In this document: positions 17,231-26,523 of the stretch, piece after piece
Layout of the letters: each line of letters opens with the position of its first letter
How positions within the stretch are numbered: the stretch's first letter is position 1
DNA from: Bacteroidales bacterium
GTDB lineage: Bacteria > Bacteroidota > Bacteroidia > Bacteroidales > UBA932
Assembly (NCBI GenBank): GCA_024398125.1
Contig: JAKSJO010000007.1
Location: 23,411-87,410 of the forward strand
DNA length: 64,000 bases
Direction: 5' to 3'
Notes under the pieces: model-generated
Database searches by the model: none
What the model was told of the DNA's origin: nothing
What the model saw: only the letters and a program-made list of their open reading frames with translations
Made by a program: the position numbers and the translations under genes

Positions 17231-17851
17231 CTAGAAGAAATAAGTTAGTGAGACTGTCGTTCCCGTGAAATATCCTACACCGTTCAGGATATCCGAAACC
17301 TGTCCGCTTGCTGAAGAACCGAGGCTTGGATTAAGGTTTCCGTCGCTGCCTAGAAGAGTTCCCAAAGTCCTGAAATACTTGACTGCAAGCTGCAGCCTGG
17401 AAAGAATCTCAATGCCACCTCCTACTGCAAGACCGCATTCGAGCCTGTCCGCAAGTCCCCCAAGGTCTGCCTTGAAAGACTGGTCCTGCACCAGAAGAGT
17501 CTTGCGGGTGCTTCCGCCGACGTATGGTTCCAGCAGGACGAAAGGCTTTGCCACAATGAGGTCAAGTCCCCACTGCGCCTGGAGACCCAGTTCACAGTAT
17601 CCAGCAGTATATTTCGTGTCGGGCACGTCCGGCAAGGTTGCTCCCTTGACGTTGTAGATGAGTTCAGGCTGAAGACTCAGACCCAGGACAAGAGGAATGT
17701 TGAGAGATACGCCTGCATTGTAGCCGGCATTCCGGCTTTCCTTGATGTTCTCAAGCTGAGACAAGGTAAGGCCTCCTGTCACTCCGAGCTTCTGGGCAGA
17801 AGCGGTGAGAGTGACAAGAAGCAGTATGATTGCAAGAGTAAATCTCTTCAT
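17231..17851 (-). CDS. PorT-like outer-membrane beta-barrel protein
   Basis: A 206-residue secreted protein (signal peptide to about residue 19, TASAQ) with amphipathic strands: LGVTGGLTLSQLEN, AGYNAGVSLNIPLVLGLSLQPELIYNVKGA, YCELGLQAQWGLDLI, and a final GVGYFTGTTVSLTYFF that ends in the Phe typical of barrels. This is the OMP_b-brl_2/PorT-type pattern. The function is unknown. It is 6 bp after trxA in the same operon. Confidence 0.75.
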   Translation of the reverse strand: MKRFTLAIILLLVTLTASAQKLGVTGGLTLSQLENIKESRNAGYNAGVSLNIPLVLGLSLQPELIYNVKGATLPDVPDTKYTAGYCELGLQAQWGLDLIVAKPFVLLEPYVGGSTRKTLLVQDQSFKADLGGLADRLECGLAVGGGIEILSRLQLAVKYFRTLGTLLGSDGNLNPSLGSSASGQVSDILNGVGYFTGTTVSLTYFF

Positions 17852-17857
17852 GATGGA

Positions 17858-18172
17858 TTACATCAGCGAGTCGAGGATGTCTGTGATCTCTTTCTTTGAA
17901 ACCACGCCTACAAGGCGCTCCTTGAGCTCGCCGCCCTTGAAGAAAAGGAGTGTAGGGATGTTGCGTACGCGATAGTTCATTGCGATCTCGTCAGCCTCGT
18001 CCACATTGCACTTTGCCACGACTGCCTTGCCCTCGTACTCGTCAGCGACCTCGTCAACGGTTGGTGAGAGCATCTTGCATGGGCCGCACCATACAGCCCA
18101 GAAATCGATCATTACAGGCTGGTCGCCTGCGAGAATCTCTTCGATATTGGTGTTTGTTACAACTTTTGCCAT
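17858..18172 (-). CDS. trxA: Thioredoxin
   Basis: A cytoplasmic thiol-disulfide reductase of 104 residues. The active site is FWAVWCGPCKML (Cys about 29 and 32), and the cis-Pro loop is VRNIPTLLFF. Nothing is missing and there is no signal peptide. It is the first gene of the ten-gene operon trxA to miaA, with a very good promoter at 18217-18247. Confidence 0.97.
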   Translation of the reverse strand: MAKVVTNTNIEEILAGDQPVMIDFWAVWCGPCKMLSPTVDEVADEYEGKAVVAKCNVDEADEIAMNYRVRNIPTLLFFKGGELKERLVGVVSKKEITDILDSLM

Positions 18173-18207
18173 TGTCTTGAAGTTTAAGTTAAAAAATGGA
18201 TATAATT

Positions 18208-18241
18208 AACCGACTACAAATATACTTATTTGCAGTCGGTT
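18208..18241 (-). terminator. 34-nt hairpin between the efflux operon and trxA, overlapping the trxA promoter
   Basis: Read on the minus strand, AACCGACT and AGTCGGTT pair, then a G-U wobble, then CAAATA with TATTTG, closing on the loop AGTA. That makes a 15-bp RNA stem without a true mismatch. On the plus strand the wobble becomes an A-C mismatch, so the structure fits a minus-strand RNA. It follows the last efflux gene by 21 bp but has only a weak U tract (AATTATAT). The trxA -7 box lies inside it. Confidence 0.6.
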
Positions 18242-18247
18242 TTCAAA
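18217..18247 (-). promoter_or_regulatory. Promoter of the trxA operon
   Basis: TTTG (18244-18247), 19 bp, TATATTTG (18217-18224) on the minus strand is an exact match to the Bacteroides consensus. Transcription would start near 18211, within the 3' arm of the hairpin, leaving a leader of about 40 nt. Confidence 0.8.
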
Positions 18248-18262
18248 CAGAGGAAAATGAGG

Positions 18263-18556
18263 CTAGTACATTGCCTCAATGTTCCATACAAAGGCCCTGA
18301 GACCGAGAGCGGGAGTCTCGGCATCCTTAGCCTTGAGATCCGCCATGAGCGGAGCGACCTTTTCATCCTCAAGGACTGACAGGGTCGCAAAGTTCATCTC
18401 CGGCCAGGCATGGTCTCCATAATGAGGAATACCCGTGCTGCTTCCGCGGCCCTGGATGTCCTGCCACTGGGTGAAGCCACGCTGACCATGCGCCTCGAGA
18501 AGCTCATTGATCTCGTTGTAGTAGGCCTGGTTATATGCTATGAATATCGCTTTCAT
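18263..18556 (-). CDS. Small PII-like protein at the end of an RND efflux operon
   Basis: A 97-residue cytoplasmic protein starting 1 bp after the pump gene; the in-frame upstream ATG at 18610 lies in the pump coding region. MKAIFIAYNQAYYNEINELLE is a beta-strand and helix as in PII proteins. A long flexible middle follows (GFTQWQDIQGRGSSTG, the place of a T-loop), then MNFATLSVLEDEKVAPLMADLK and a last strand ALGLRAFVWNIEAMY. Small PII-like or ferredoxin-like proteins next to RND pumps are known in Bacteroidota and in CusA systems (DUF3240). The ligand is unknown. A role in sensing for, or braking of, the pump is inferred from position. Confidence 0.65.
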   Translation of the reverse strand: MKAIFIAYNQAYYNEINELLEAHGQRGFTQWQDIQGRGSSTGIPHYGDHAWPEMNFATLSVLEDEKVAPLMADLKAKDAETPALGLRAFVWNIEAMY

Positions 18557-18557
18557 G

Positions 18558-21500
18558 TTACTTGAGCTGTTTCTTGGCGGCACGCCTTTCCTGGCGGATC
18601 GCGAATACACAATAAACTGATGGGATGAGGATGAGGGTCACCAGAGTCGAAACTGAAAGACCCCAGCATACGGTCATACCGAGGGAGCGCCACATTTCTG
18701 AACCCTCGCCGCGTCCGAGTGCCATAGGAAGCATACCGAGGACAGTGGTGAAGGTGGTCATGAGGATAGGGCGCAGACGGCTGCGGGCAGCGGTCACGGA
18801 CGCCTCGATGATGCTCATTCCACGCTCACGGCAGAGGATGGTATAGTCGATGAGCACGATACCGTTCTTCACAACGATACCAAGGAGGATCATGATGCCG
18901 ACCAGAGGCATGATGCCGAGAGCGGTGCCTGTAAGTCCGAGACCGATGGCAACGCCAACGAATGCGAACGGAACCGAGAACATGATCACGAACGGACTCA
19001 TGAAAGACTCGAACTGAGCGGCCATCACCATGTACACGAGGAGGATGATCAGTACCATGAGGAGCATCATGTCGCTCATCATTTCCTGCTGGTCCTCATA
19101 ATCTCCGGCAACAACTACCGAAAGCTCAGGTGGAACGTCGATGCCGTCGATCATTGCGTTCACTCCTTCTACAGCCTCACTGAGGGCAACGCCCTTAGGA
19201 AGGATACCTGTAACTGTTATGACGCGTGAACGGTCCTTGCGCTCGATGCTAGGAGGAACCTGGGTCTCCACCACCTGGCCGAGCTCGCCCATGCGGACAG
19301 CCTTGCCCTGTGGTGTGTAGATGATGATGTTCTCGATATCTTCGATGCTGGTACGGAACTGAGGAGCATAGCGCACGCGTATGCTGTATTCCTCTCCGTC
19401 CTCACGGTAGAACGATGCCACGCTTCCGCTCATGGCCGCACTGAAAGCGGCTCCTGCGGTGGTGGAGTTGAGTCCGTTGAGAGCAAGCTTTGTACGGTCG
19501 AAGTCAACCTGGTACTCTGGAGTATACTCATCACGGCTGAGGGTCACCTGGCGGAAGAGCGTTGTCTTGAGCATCTCTGCCTGGAGTGCCTTTGCTACCT
19601 TGTCGGTAGACTCGAAATCGTATCCATAGATCTCGATCTCGAGTGAAGATGCGCCACCCATGCCGCCCATGCCCTCGCGTACCTGGGCCTTCTTGATTTC
19701 AGGATGACGGTCACAGATACCGCGGATGATCTTGGACATCTCATCGGTCGTGACGTCACGATCTTCCATGCTGCCGGCGTTGATGTTCATCGAAATGACG
19801 TTCGAGCCATTGTTCTGCATGCTTGCGAACGCATTGTCTGAATCTGCCTGGCCGAAGCTGAAGCTGCTGATCTTGATCTCTGGAATGGCATCGCGGATCT
19901 CCTTGTGGAGAAGCTTCGCGAATTCTCCGGTAACCTCCTGGGAAGTTCCGACAGGAAGCTCCACGGTAAGGCTGAGTCGACCCTGGTCACTCTGTGGGAA
20001 GAACTCTGTCTTCATGCCCGGGATATAGAGCGCCATCACTACGACAAGGATGCCGAACGATCCGAAGATGACGGTCTTGCGGTGGGTTGTAGCCCATGCG
20101 ATGATCTTTGCGTATCCCTCGGATATCCAGTCCAGGCTCGCGTTGATGACTCCGAACACTGCGTTGTGGAGCTTTCCGGTCTTGCGGCCAACCTTGAGGA
20201 ACTGTGCACAGAGCATAGGCACGAGGGTCAGCGCAGCGGTCGTAGACACGATCATGATGATGCTGACGATGTATCCGAGCTGCTTGAACATGATTCCGGC
20301 CATACCTGAAAGCATGGTGAGCGGCAGGAACACGCAGAGCATGGTAAGGGTCGAAGCGATTACGGAAATCGCAACCTCCGAAGTTCCATGTACGGCAGCC
20401 TCGTTTGGCTTCTCACCTCGTTCCAGATGGGTAGAGACGTTCTCCAGTACAACGATCGCATCGTCGACGACCATACCGATCGCGATGGACAGCGCGGACA
20501 TCGAGATGATGTTCAGGGTGTTTCCGGTTGCGAAGAGGTATACGAGTGACGCAAGGAGCGCGACTGGGATGGAGAGCACGATGATGAATGTGGCTCTCCA
20601 GCGTCCGAGGAACACGAATACCACGAGCATTACGACCAGAAGGGTGATCGCGATGGTTTCCTTGAGGGAGTTGATGGTATTGATGATGTTGTCGGAGCTG
20701 TCGACGACTGTCTTGATCTTGATGTCGGAAGGAAGTTCCTGCTGAATCTTGACAAGCTGCTTCTTGACCTTCTTGATTACATCCACGGTATTGGCGCCGG
20801 ACTGCTTCTGGATGGTGATCTGTGCGGAGCGCTCACCGTCGGTGAATGCCTGCTGTTCCTTCTCCTTGCTGCCGTCACGGACTGTTGCAACGTCACGCAC
20901 ATACACAGCCTTGCCGTTATATGAACCAAGGACGATGTCCAGGATCTCAGAAGGATCCTTGAACTCTTTCTGGACGCGGAGGTTGTATGTATCGTTGCCG
21001 ATGTCGATGTTTCCTGAAGGGACGTTACGGTTTTCGGCTGCGATGATCTGGGCGATGGTGCTTACAGAAAGGCCGTATGCCTGGAGCTTGTTAGGATCGA
21101 CATAGACCTGGATCTCTCGGGTAGGAGCACCGCTGATGCTCACGGTACCGACACCGCTTACGCGGGCGAGAGGGGTTGCGAGCTTGTCGTCAAGAATCTT
21201 GTCGAGACCCGGAAGGCTGGCATCCGCAGTCGCAGACAGGATCATGATAGGCATGTCATCCATGCTGAACTTGAAGATGACAGGAGTGGTGACTCCGTCA
21301 GGCAGCATGGAGTTGACAAGGTCGAGTTTGTCTCGTACGTCGTTGGTTGCGACGTCGAGGTCTGTACCATATTCGAACTCAAGGGTCAGGATAGAGGTAT
21401 TCTCTCTTGATCTTGAAGAGATGTCCTTGAGGTTGCTGACACCGTTGAGTGAATTCTCGAGAACCTTGGTAAGGTTGTTCTCGATGTCGGCTGCACTGGC

Positions 21501-21659
21501 GCCCTGGTATGAGGACATCACCATGATGACGTTAGCCTCGATGTCAGGGAACTGGGCAATCGATATGTTCAAGAGGGAGTAGATACCGAAGACCATGGCG
21601 GCTACGAAAATGAGCGCCGTGGTAACCGGTTTCGACACCGCTGTTCTGTAAATGCTCAT
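18558..21659 (-). CDS. RND efflux pump, inner-membrane transporter (AcrB/HAE1 type)
   Basis: A 1033-residue proton-driven exporter with the 12-helix RND layout: TM1 near residue 12, a large periplasmic loop, and the TM2-TM6 block beginning ITLLVVMLVVFVFLGRWRAT. Helix 4 carries the paired Asp of the proton relay in SIAIGMVVDDAIVVLENV (about residues 400). A second periplasmic loop and TM7-12 follow (IMILLGIVVKNGIVLIDYT). The class is multidrug HAE1 rather than metal export, because TM4 lacks the CusA-type Glu pattern. It lies 8 bp after the adaptor gene. Confidence 0.95.
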   Translation of the reverse strand: MSIYRTAVSKPVTTALIFVAAMVFGIYSLLNISIAQFPDIEANVIMVMSSYQGASAADIENNLTKVLENSLNGVSNLKDISSRSRENTSILTLEFEYGTDLDVATNDVRDKLDLVNSMLPDGVTTPVIFKFSMDDMPIMILSATADASLPGLDKILDDKLATPLARVSGVGTVSISGAPTREIQVYVDPNKLQAYGLSVSTIAQIIAAENRNVPSGNIDIGNDTYNLRVQKEFKDPSEILDIVLGSYNGKAVYVRDVATVRDGSKEKEQQAFTDGERSAQITIQKQSGANTVDVIKKVKKQLVKIQQELPSDIKIKTVVDSSDNIINTINSLKETIAITLLVVMLVVFVFLGRWRATFIIVLSIPVALLASLVYLFATGNTLNIISMSALSIAIGMVVDDAIVVLENVSTHLERGEKPNEAAVHGTSEVAISVIASTLTMLCVFLPLTMLSGMAGIMFKQLGYIVSIIMIVSTTAALTLVPMLCAQFLKVGRKTGKLHNAVFGVINASLDWISEGYAKIIAWATTHRKTVIFGSFGILVVVMALYIPGMKTEFFPQSDQGRLSLTVELPVGTSQEVTGEFAKLLHKEIRDAIPEIKISSFSFGQADSDNAFASMQNNGSNVISMNINAGSMEDRDVTTDEMSKIIRGICDRHPEIKKAQVREGMGGMGGASSLEIEIYGYDFESTDKVAKALQAEMLKTTLFRQVTLSRDEYTPEYQVDFDRTKLALNGLNSTTAGAAFSAAMSGSVASFYREDGEEYSIRVRYAPQFRTSIEDIENIIIYTPQGKAVRMGELGQVVETQVPPSIERKDRSRVITVTGILPKGVALSEAVEGVNAMIDGIDVPPELSVVVAGDYEDQQEMMSDMMLLMVLIILLVYMVMAAQFESFMSPFVIMFSVPFAFVGVAIGLGLTGTALGIMPLVGIMILLGIVVKNGIVLIDYTILCRERGMSIIEASVTAARSRLRPILMTTFTTVLGMLPMALGRGEGSEMWRSLGMTVCWGLSVSTLVTLILIPSVYCVFAIRQERRAAKKQLK

Positions 21660-21667
21660 AGTCTCTG

Positions 21668-22699
21668 TTAGATTACTTCTACCTTGATTCCATCCTTGAG
21701 GGCAGCCTGGCCTGCGGTAACTACGGTTTCGCCCTCGCTGAGGCCTTCGAGAACCTCCACGAACTCATCTGCACGGCGGCCGGTGGTTACGACACGTGAG
21801 GTAACGGTACCGTCTGCATTGAGAACGAAGACCGTGCGTACGCCTGAACCCTGCTGCTTTACGAGAGCGGTTCCGGGAACGACTACACTGCTGTTGATGC
21901 CGAAGAGAACCTTTACGTTTGCATACATGCCCGGACGGAGAGCGCGGTCGCTGTTAGGAACGACAACTTCCGCGGTGAAGGTGTGGGATGCCGGATCGAT
22001 GACAGGATAGATGCGGTTGATGCGGCCTTCGAAGGTGCGGCCAGGGAGCGCGTCTGCGGTAAGGGTTACACTCTGGCCCTTCTCTACCTTTGAGTAGCGT
22101 GACTCTGAAATGGCAACGAGAAGCTTCACAGGAGTGATCTGCTGAACCACATAAAGAGGGAGCTGCATTGCATACATGTCACCTGCGTCATATCCTCTTG
22201 CGGTGATGACGCCGCTGATAGGCGAACGGAGAACGGTGTTCTCGAGAAGGTTCTCATAGCTGGTCCTGCTGACCTTGTAGCCCATTTCTGCGGTCTCGAA
22301 ATCAGACTTCGAGATGGCACCTGCCTGGTAAAGACCCTTGAGACGCACGAGCTCGGTAGAGTCGTTGACGAGCTTGAGACGTGACTGGAGGAGGTTCACT
22401 GCCTCCATCTCGGCGAGGACCTGACCCTTGCTTACAAAGTCGCCGATCTCGACGTTGATCTTCTTGATTCGGCCACCGCTCTGAGGAACGACGTTGTTCA
22501 CGACGTTAGCCTGTACCGTGGAAGCGTATACCTCCTCCTGGAGGACATCACGAACCTCGGTCTTGGCAACTGACACTACAGGAACGACATCCTCTGCCAC
22601 GATTGCGGCAGTCAATGCGTCCTGGCCTTTATTCTGGGAGCAGCCGGCAGCCATGAGGGCAGCCGCTGCGAATGCAAATGCTTTTGCTGTATATTTCAT
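21668..22699 (-). CDS. RND efflux periplasmic adaptor (AcrA/MFP family), lipoprotein
   Basis: A 343-residue adaptor with lipobox MAAGC (Cys20). The order is barrel-sandwich half (VVPQSGGRIKKINVEIGDFVSKGQVLAEME), a short alpha-hairpin (SRLKLVNDSTELVRLKGLYQ, DFETAEMGYKVS), the second half (RSPISGVITARGYDAGDM), a beta-barrel domain (YPVIDPASHTFTAEVVVPN ... LRPGMYANVKV) and a membrane-proximal end. It bridges the inner-membrane pump and the TolC-like channel. Spacing is 12 bp from tolC and 8 bp to the pump. Confidence 0.94.
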   Translation of the reverse strand: MKYTAKAFAFAAAALMAAGCSQNKGQDALTAAIVAEDVVPVVSVAKTEVRDVLQEEVYASTVQANVVNNVVPQSGGRIKKINVEIGDFVSKGQVLAEMEAVNLLQSRLKLVNDSTELVRLKGLYQAGAISKSDFETAEMGYKVSRTSYENLLENTVLRSPISGVITARGYDAGDMYAMQLPLYVVQQITPVKLLVAISESRYSKVEKGQSVTLTADALPGRTFEGRINRIYPVIDPASHTFTAEVVVPNSDRALRPGMYANVKVLFGINSSVVVPGTALVKQQGSGVRTVFVLNADGTVTSRVVTTGRRADEFVEVLEGLSEGETVVTAGQAALKDGIKVEVI

Positions 22700-22711
22700 A
22701 TCCTTTCTGTT

Positions 22712-24160
22712 TTATTCGTTTTCGGAAAAGTCATGACCGAGGGTCTGCTCGAGATTGGCCTTGGCGTTGACATAGTTGTAGACTGCCTGTGACATACCAA
22801 GCTGAGCCTGGGTAAGAGCGAGCTGGGCGTCATTGAGGTCCGTGATGGTGCTGCGACCGAGGTTGTAAGACTGAGATGCGATGTCGTATGCCTTCTGGGC
22901 AGTCTCGACTGCGGCCTGAGCCGACTCATAAGTCTTCATGCCTGTCTCCATCTGCTTGAGATACTGGCGGATCGCAATCTTGAGCTGGCGCTCGGTGTTG
23001 TCAAGCTGAAGGTCGAACTCCGCCTTCTGGACCTGGGCCTGACGCACTGCGTGATAGCGCTTGCCGCCCGCGAAGATAGGAATCTGGAGGCTGAAGCCGA
23101 CGTATGAATAAGGCGACCAGTTGTAGTTCTTGAAATCGAAGTCATTGGTCATCGCATTCAGGTTATATGCGTAAGCGACTGCGAGCGAAGGCAGCGAAGC
23201 ATACTTTTGGAGCTTGATGGTGTTTGCGATCTGCTCTGCCTGGATAGCGAGCTGGCGCATGGTGCTGTTGTCATCCAGAACAATCTCGTCGTGGGCGTAG
23301 ACGTCATGGATCATGTTGCCCGCATGGTCTGCAAGACAGCCTGCCACGTCGATATTCTCGTCAAGGCCTATACCCATGACCGCCTTGAGCTGCCAGAGAG
23401 CGAGGTTGATAGAGCTCTCAGAGTCGTAGACGTTAGGAATTGCATTCTGGACAGCTGACTTTGAACGGACATACTCGAGCTCGGAAGCTTTGCCGACGTT
23501 GTAACGCTGCTCGGTCTTCTCGAGGTTCGCCATGGCATTCTCGTATACCTTCTTGTAAACGTCGAACGCTTCTTTTGCAAGAAGAACGCTGTAATATGCC
23601 TGCTTTACCTGGGTAACGGTCTCGAGGCGTGATGAACGGGCCTTCTCGACTGCGAGCTCTACATCCTGGGCAGTAAGCTTGATGCTCTGCCACAGCTGTG
23701 CATTGATGAGCGGCATGCTGGCTGAGACGCCGGCCGAGAAGCTGTTCCAACGGCCGACCTCGATTCCACCGCCGTTGCCGCCTTTCGATCCAGCCTTGGT
23801 CTCGATGCCCTCAGGAATCTCGGTATCGCCACCCATGGCTCCACCTCCCATTCCGCCGCCGAGCGAGCTCATGTCAAAGTCCATGTACATGACCTGCTTC
23901 TTGATGGTGCGGGAGTATGATCCCGAACCGTCTATCTGTGGAAAGAGAGAAGCGTAGCTACCCTTGCGGGCATAACCTGTTCTCTCGATTTCCTTGTCGG
24001 CAACCTTGACCGAAATATTCTCACTGAGAGCAATCTCAAGAGCCTGCTCAAGCGTCAATACGGTCGGCTCCGAGCTTACTTCCTGGGCACACACAGGCAT
24101 CGCTGCCATCGCCAGGACCGTAGCCATCAGGGAACTGATAATTGCTTTTGTCATTCTCAT
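22712..24160 (-). CDS. TolC-family outer-membrane efflux channel
   Basis: A 482-residue protein with a signal peptide (ends VCAQ, about residue 26). Two TolC repeats follow: LTLEQALEIALSENISVKVADKEIERT at the first helix, and the second repeat around MRQLAIQAEQIANTIKLQK. Long coiled-coil helices (AFDVYKKVYENAMANLEKTEQRYNVG and the C-terminal SQSYNLGRSTITDLNDAQLALTQAQLG) form the tunnel. A Gly/Met-rich insert (SSLGGGMGGGAMGG, about residues 95-110) is unusual. It is the first gene of the tolC-acrA-acrB-PII-like operon. Confidence 0.93.
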   Translation of the reverse strand: MRMTKAIISSLMATVLAMAAMPVCAQEVSSEPTVLTLEQALEIALSENISVKVADKEIERTGYARKGSYASLFPQIDGSGSYSRTIKKQVMYMDFDMSSLGGGMGGGAMGGDTEIPEGIETKAGSKGGNGGGIEVGRWNSFSAGVSASMPLINAQLWQSIKLTAQDVELAVEKARSSRLETVTQVKQAYYSVLLAKEAFDVYKKVYENAMANLEKTEQRYNVGKASELEYVRSKSAVQNAIPNVYDSESSINLALWQLKAVMGIGLDENIDVAGCLADHAGNMIHDVYAHDEIVLDDNSTMRQLAIQAEQIANTIKLQKYASLPSLAVAYAYNLNAMTNDFDFKNYNWSPYSYVGFSLQIPIFAGGKRYHAVRQAQVQKAEFDLQLDNTERQLKIAIRQYLKQMETGMKTYESAQAAVETAQKAYDIASQSYNLGRSTITDLNDAQLALTQAQLGMSQAVYNYVNAKANLEQTLGHDFSENE

Positions 24161-24218
24161 TATTCTTGGTTTGATATTTCTATTATGTACCTGCGCAACG
24201 CGCGCGGGAAAAAGACTG

Positions 24219-24250
24219 CAAATATAATGCTAAATGAGCCGACTGACAAT
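24219..24250 (-). promoter_or_regulatory. Promoter of the RND efflux operon
   Basis: ATTG (24247-24250), 20 bp, TATATTTG (24219-24226) on the minus strand. The leader is about 50 nt. No regulator gene of the TetR or MarR type lies next to it. Confidence 0.75.
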
Positions 24251-24303
24251 TCGTAAAACGATTCACAATTAAATCTTTCCAACCATCGGGAGCATATTGA
24301 CGT

Positions 24304-24342
24304 ACAAAAAGGAAGCGGAGCCCGTCATCTGACAGGTTCCGC
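24304..24342 (-). terminator. Intrinsic terminator after lgt
   Basis: On the minus strand GCGGAACCTGTC and GACGGGCTCCGC pair in 11 of 12 positions around the loop AGAT, followed by TTCCTTTTT. Confidence 0.8.
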
Positions 24343-24367
24343 CCCTTTATCATTTCCTTAGACAGCC

Positions 24368-25201
24368 CTATTTCCTTGACAGTCTAGCCGGAAGTTTCTT
24401 CATATATGCGTATGCTATGAGTCCGATTCCTGCAAGGATGAACGGTATAGAGAGAATCTGGCCCATATTGATGGCCATACCCTGTTCGAAGCCGACCTGA
24501 GGTTCTTTGATGAACTCGATGAGGAAGCGCATTCCGAAGCAGCCCAGGAAGAACAGACCGATGAATGTTCCACGGTACATCTTATCGAGCTTGTTCTTGT
24601 AGAGCCACATGAGTATCAAGCCCAGGACAAGGTACGAGAGCGCCTCGTAGAGCTGGGTCGGATGCTTAGGCAAGGTCTCGCCCCTGAGCTGGAACACGAA
24701 GCCCCAAGGGAGGTTTGTGACATCGCCATAGATTTCGGAGTTGCAAAGGTTTCCAAGGCGGATCATGCATCCCGCGAACGCCACGGCGATACAGAGATGA
24801 TCCATGATCCAGAGGAAATCGAAACCGTTCTTGCGGCCATAGTGACGGGCGAACCATATCATTGCAAGGATGAGGGCGATAGCTCCGCCATGGCTTGCAA
24901 GACCGCCCTTCCAAGGCATGAATATCTCCAGGAAGCCGTTCCAGCTTCCAAGATAGTAGTCAGGCTGATAGAATAGACAGTGTCCGAGACGGGCTCCTAC
25001 GATGGTTCCCGCCAGCAATGTGTAGAGAAGCGGATCGAGGAGCTTGTCGCTCACTCCCTCTCTCTTGAAGAACCACTGGAAGATATACCATCCGAGAATG
25101 AAGCCGGAGACGAACAGCAGAGAATACCATCTGACCCCACCGTTCCCGAGATGGAGAAGGATGGGGTCAAGATGCCAGTTTACGAACAGCAATTCAAACA
25201 T
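24368..25201 (-). CDS. lgt: Prolipoprotein diacylglyceryl transferase
   Basis: Moves diacylglycerol from phosphatidylglycerol to the lipobox Cys of prolipoproteins, the first step of lipoprotein maturation. It is a 277-residue inner-membrane protein with about seven helices. The essential motifs are present: GGLASHGGAIAL (His of the active site, near residue 110) and MIRLGNLCNSEIYGD (Arg, Asn and Glu, about residues 146-160). The window encodes many lipoproteins that need it. It lies 16 bp after pgk, so the two share the pgk promoter. Confidence 0.95.
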   Translation of the reverse strand: MFELLFVNWHLDPILLHLGNGGVRWYSLLFVSGFILGWYIFQWFFKREGVSDKLLDPLLYTLLAGTIVGARLGHCLFYQPDYYLGSWNGFLEIFMPWKGGLASHGGAIALILAMIWFARHYGRKNGFDFLWIMDHLCIAVAFAGCMIRLGNLCNSEIYGDVTNLPWGFVFQLRGETLPKHPTQLYEALSYLVLGLILMWLYKNKLDKMYRGTFIGLFFLGCFGMRFLIEFIKEPQVGFEQGMAINMGQILSIPFILAGIGLIAYAYMKKLPARLSRK

Positions 25202-25217
25202 ATGCTGTCGTTATTAT

Positions 25218-26486
25218 TTACGCCTTGATAGCTGCAACACCAGGGAGCTCCTTGCCCTCGATAGCCTCGAGAAGAGCGCCGCCACCGGTAGAGATGTATG
25301 ACACCTTGTCAGCGAGACCGAACTTGTTTACACAAGCTACAGAGTCGCCGCCACCGATAAGAGAGAATGCACCGTTTGCGGTAGCCTCGGCAACAGCATC
25401 GCCGATAGCGCGTGAACCAGCGGTGAACTCCTCAACCTCGAATACGCCTGCAGGACCGTTCCAAAGGATGGTCTTTGCGCCCTTGATAGCCTCAGCGAAT
25501 GCCTTGCGGCTCTCTGGACCTGCGTCGAGACCCTCATAGTCAGCAGGGATTTCACCAGCAGGAACAACCTTTACGTCAGCGCCTGCCTTGAAGCTCATGG
25601 TATCCCAGTCGATAGCGTCCTTTGCAACGACAGCATCGGTAGCGAGAACGAGGTTCACGCCATTCTCCTTTGCCTTTGCAACAACGTCGAGAGCGACCTG
25701 GAGCTTGTCCTCCTCACAGATAGACTGGCCTACCTCGCCGCCGAATGCCTTTGCGAAGGTATAGGTCATACCGCCACAGAGGATGAGGTTGTCAACCTTG
25801 CCGAGAAGGTTCTCGATGATACCGATCTTTGATGAAACCTTTGAACCACCCATGATAGCGGTGAAAGGACGCTTGATGTCGCTGAGGACAGCGTCAACTG
25901 CCTTTACTTCCTTCTCCATGAGGTAACCGAGCATCTTTGAGTCCTTGTCGAAATACTCGTCGATGACAGCGGTAGAAGCGTGCTTGCGGTGTGCGGTACC
26001 GAATGCGTCCATCACATAGCAGTCAGCGTAAGAAGCGAGCTTCTTCGCGAACTCTTTCTGGGATGCCTTCATTGCCTTCTTGGCCTCGTCGTATGCAGGA
26101 TCCTCCTTGTCGATGCCTACTGGCTTGCCTTCCTCCTCTGGATAGAAACGAAGGTTCTCGAGAAGGAGAGCCTCACCCATCTGGAGAGCTGCAGCCTCAG
26201 CTGAAGCGTTGCCGCAGTCGGCAGCGAACTTAACCTCCACACCGAGAGCCTCGCTCACTGCAGGAACGATCTGCTGGAGAGACTTCTTCATATCAACCTG
26301 TCCCTTAGGCTTGCCCATGTGAGACATCATGATGACAGCGCCGCCGTCATTGAGGATCTTCTTGAGAGTAGGGAGAGCACCCATGATACGGGTGTTGTCA
26401 GTCACCTTGCCTTCCTTTACAGGAACATTGAAGTCAACGCGAACGATGGCCTTCTTGCCGGCAAAATTGTAAGAATCGATAGTCAT
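25218..26486 (-). CDS. pgk: Phosphoglycerate kinase
   Basis: Glycolytic and gluconeogenic enzyme converting 1,3-bisphosphoglycerate and ADP to 3-phosphoglycerate and ATP. The N-terminal block [20 protein letters not shown] (about 15-34), the substrate block [10 protein letters not shown], the hinge [16 protein letters not shown] and the nucleotide block [16 protein letters not shown] are all there. Length (422) is usual for the phylum. Codon bias is strong, as in other highly expressed genes here. It shares a transcript with lgt. Confidence 0.97.
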   Translation of the reverse strand: MTIDSYNFAGKKAIVRVDFNVPVKEGKVTDNTRIMGALPTLKKILNDGGAVIMMSHMGKPKGQVDMKKSLQQIVPAVSEALGVEVKFAADCGNASAEAAALQMGEALLLENLRFYPEEEGKPVGIDKEDPAYDEAKKAMKASQKEFAKKLASYADCYVMDAFGTAHRKHASTAVIDEYFDKDSKMLGYLMEKEVKAVDAVLSDIKRPFTAIMGGSKVSSKIGIIENLLGKVDNLILCGGMTYTFAKAFGGEVGQSICEEDKLQVALDVVAKAKENGVNLVLATDAVVAKDAIDWDTMSFKAGADVKVVPAGEIPADYEGLDAGPESRKAFAEAIKGAKTILWNGPAGVFEVEEFTAGSRAIGDAVAEATANGAFSLIGGGDSVACVNKFGLADKVSYISTGGGALLEAIEGKELPGVAAIKA

Positions 26487-26523
26487 TTTGGTATAATTGA
26501 TTGATTTATAGTTGTCGTATCCG

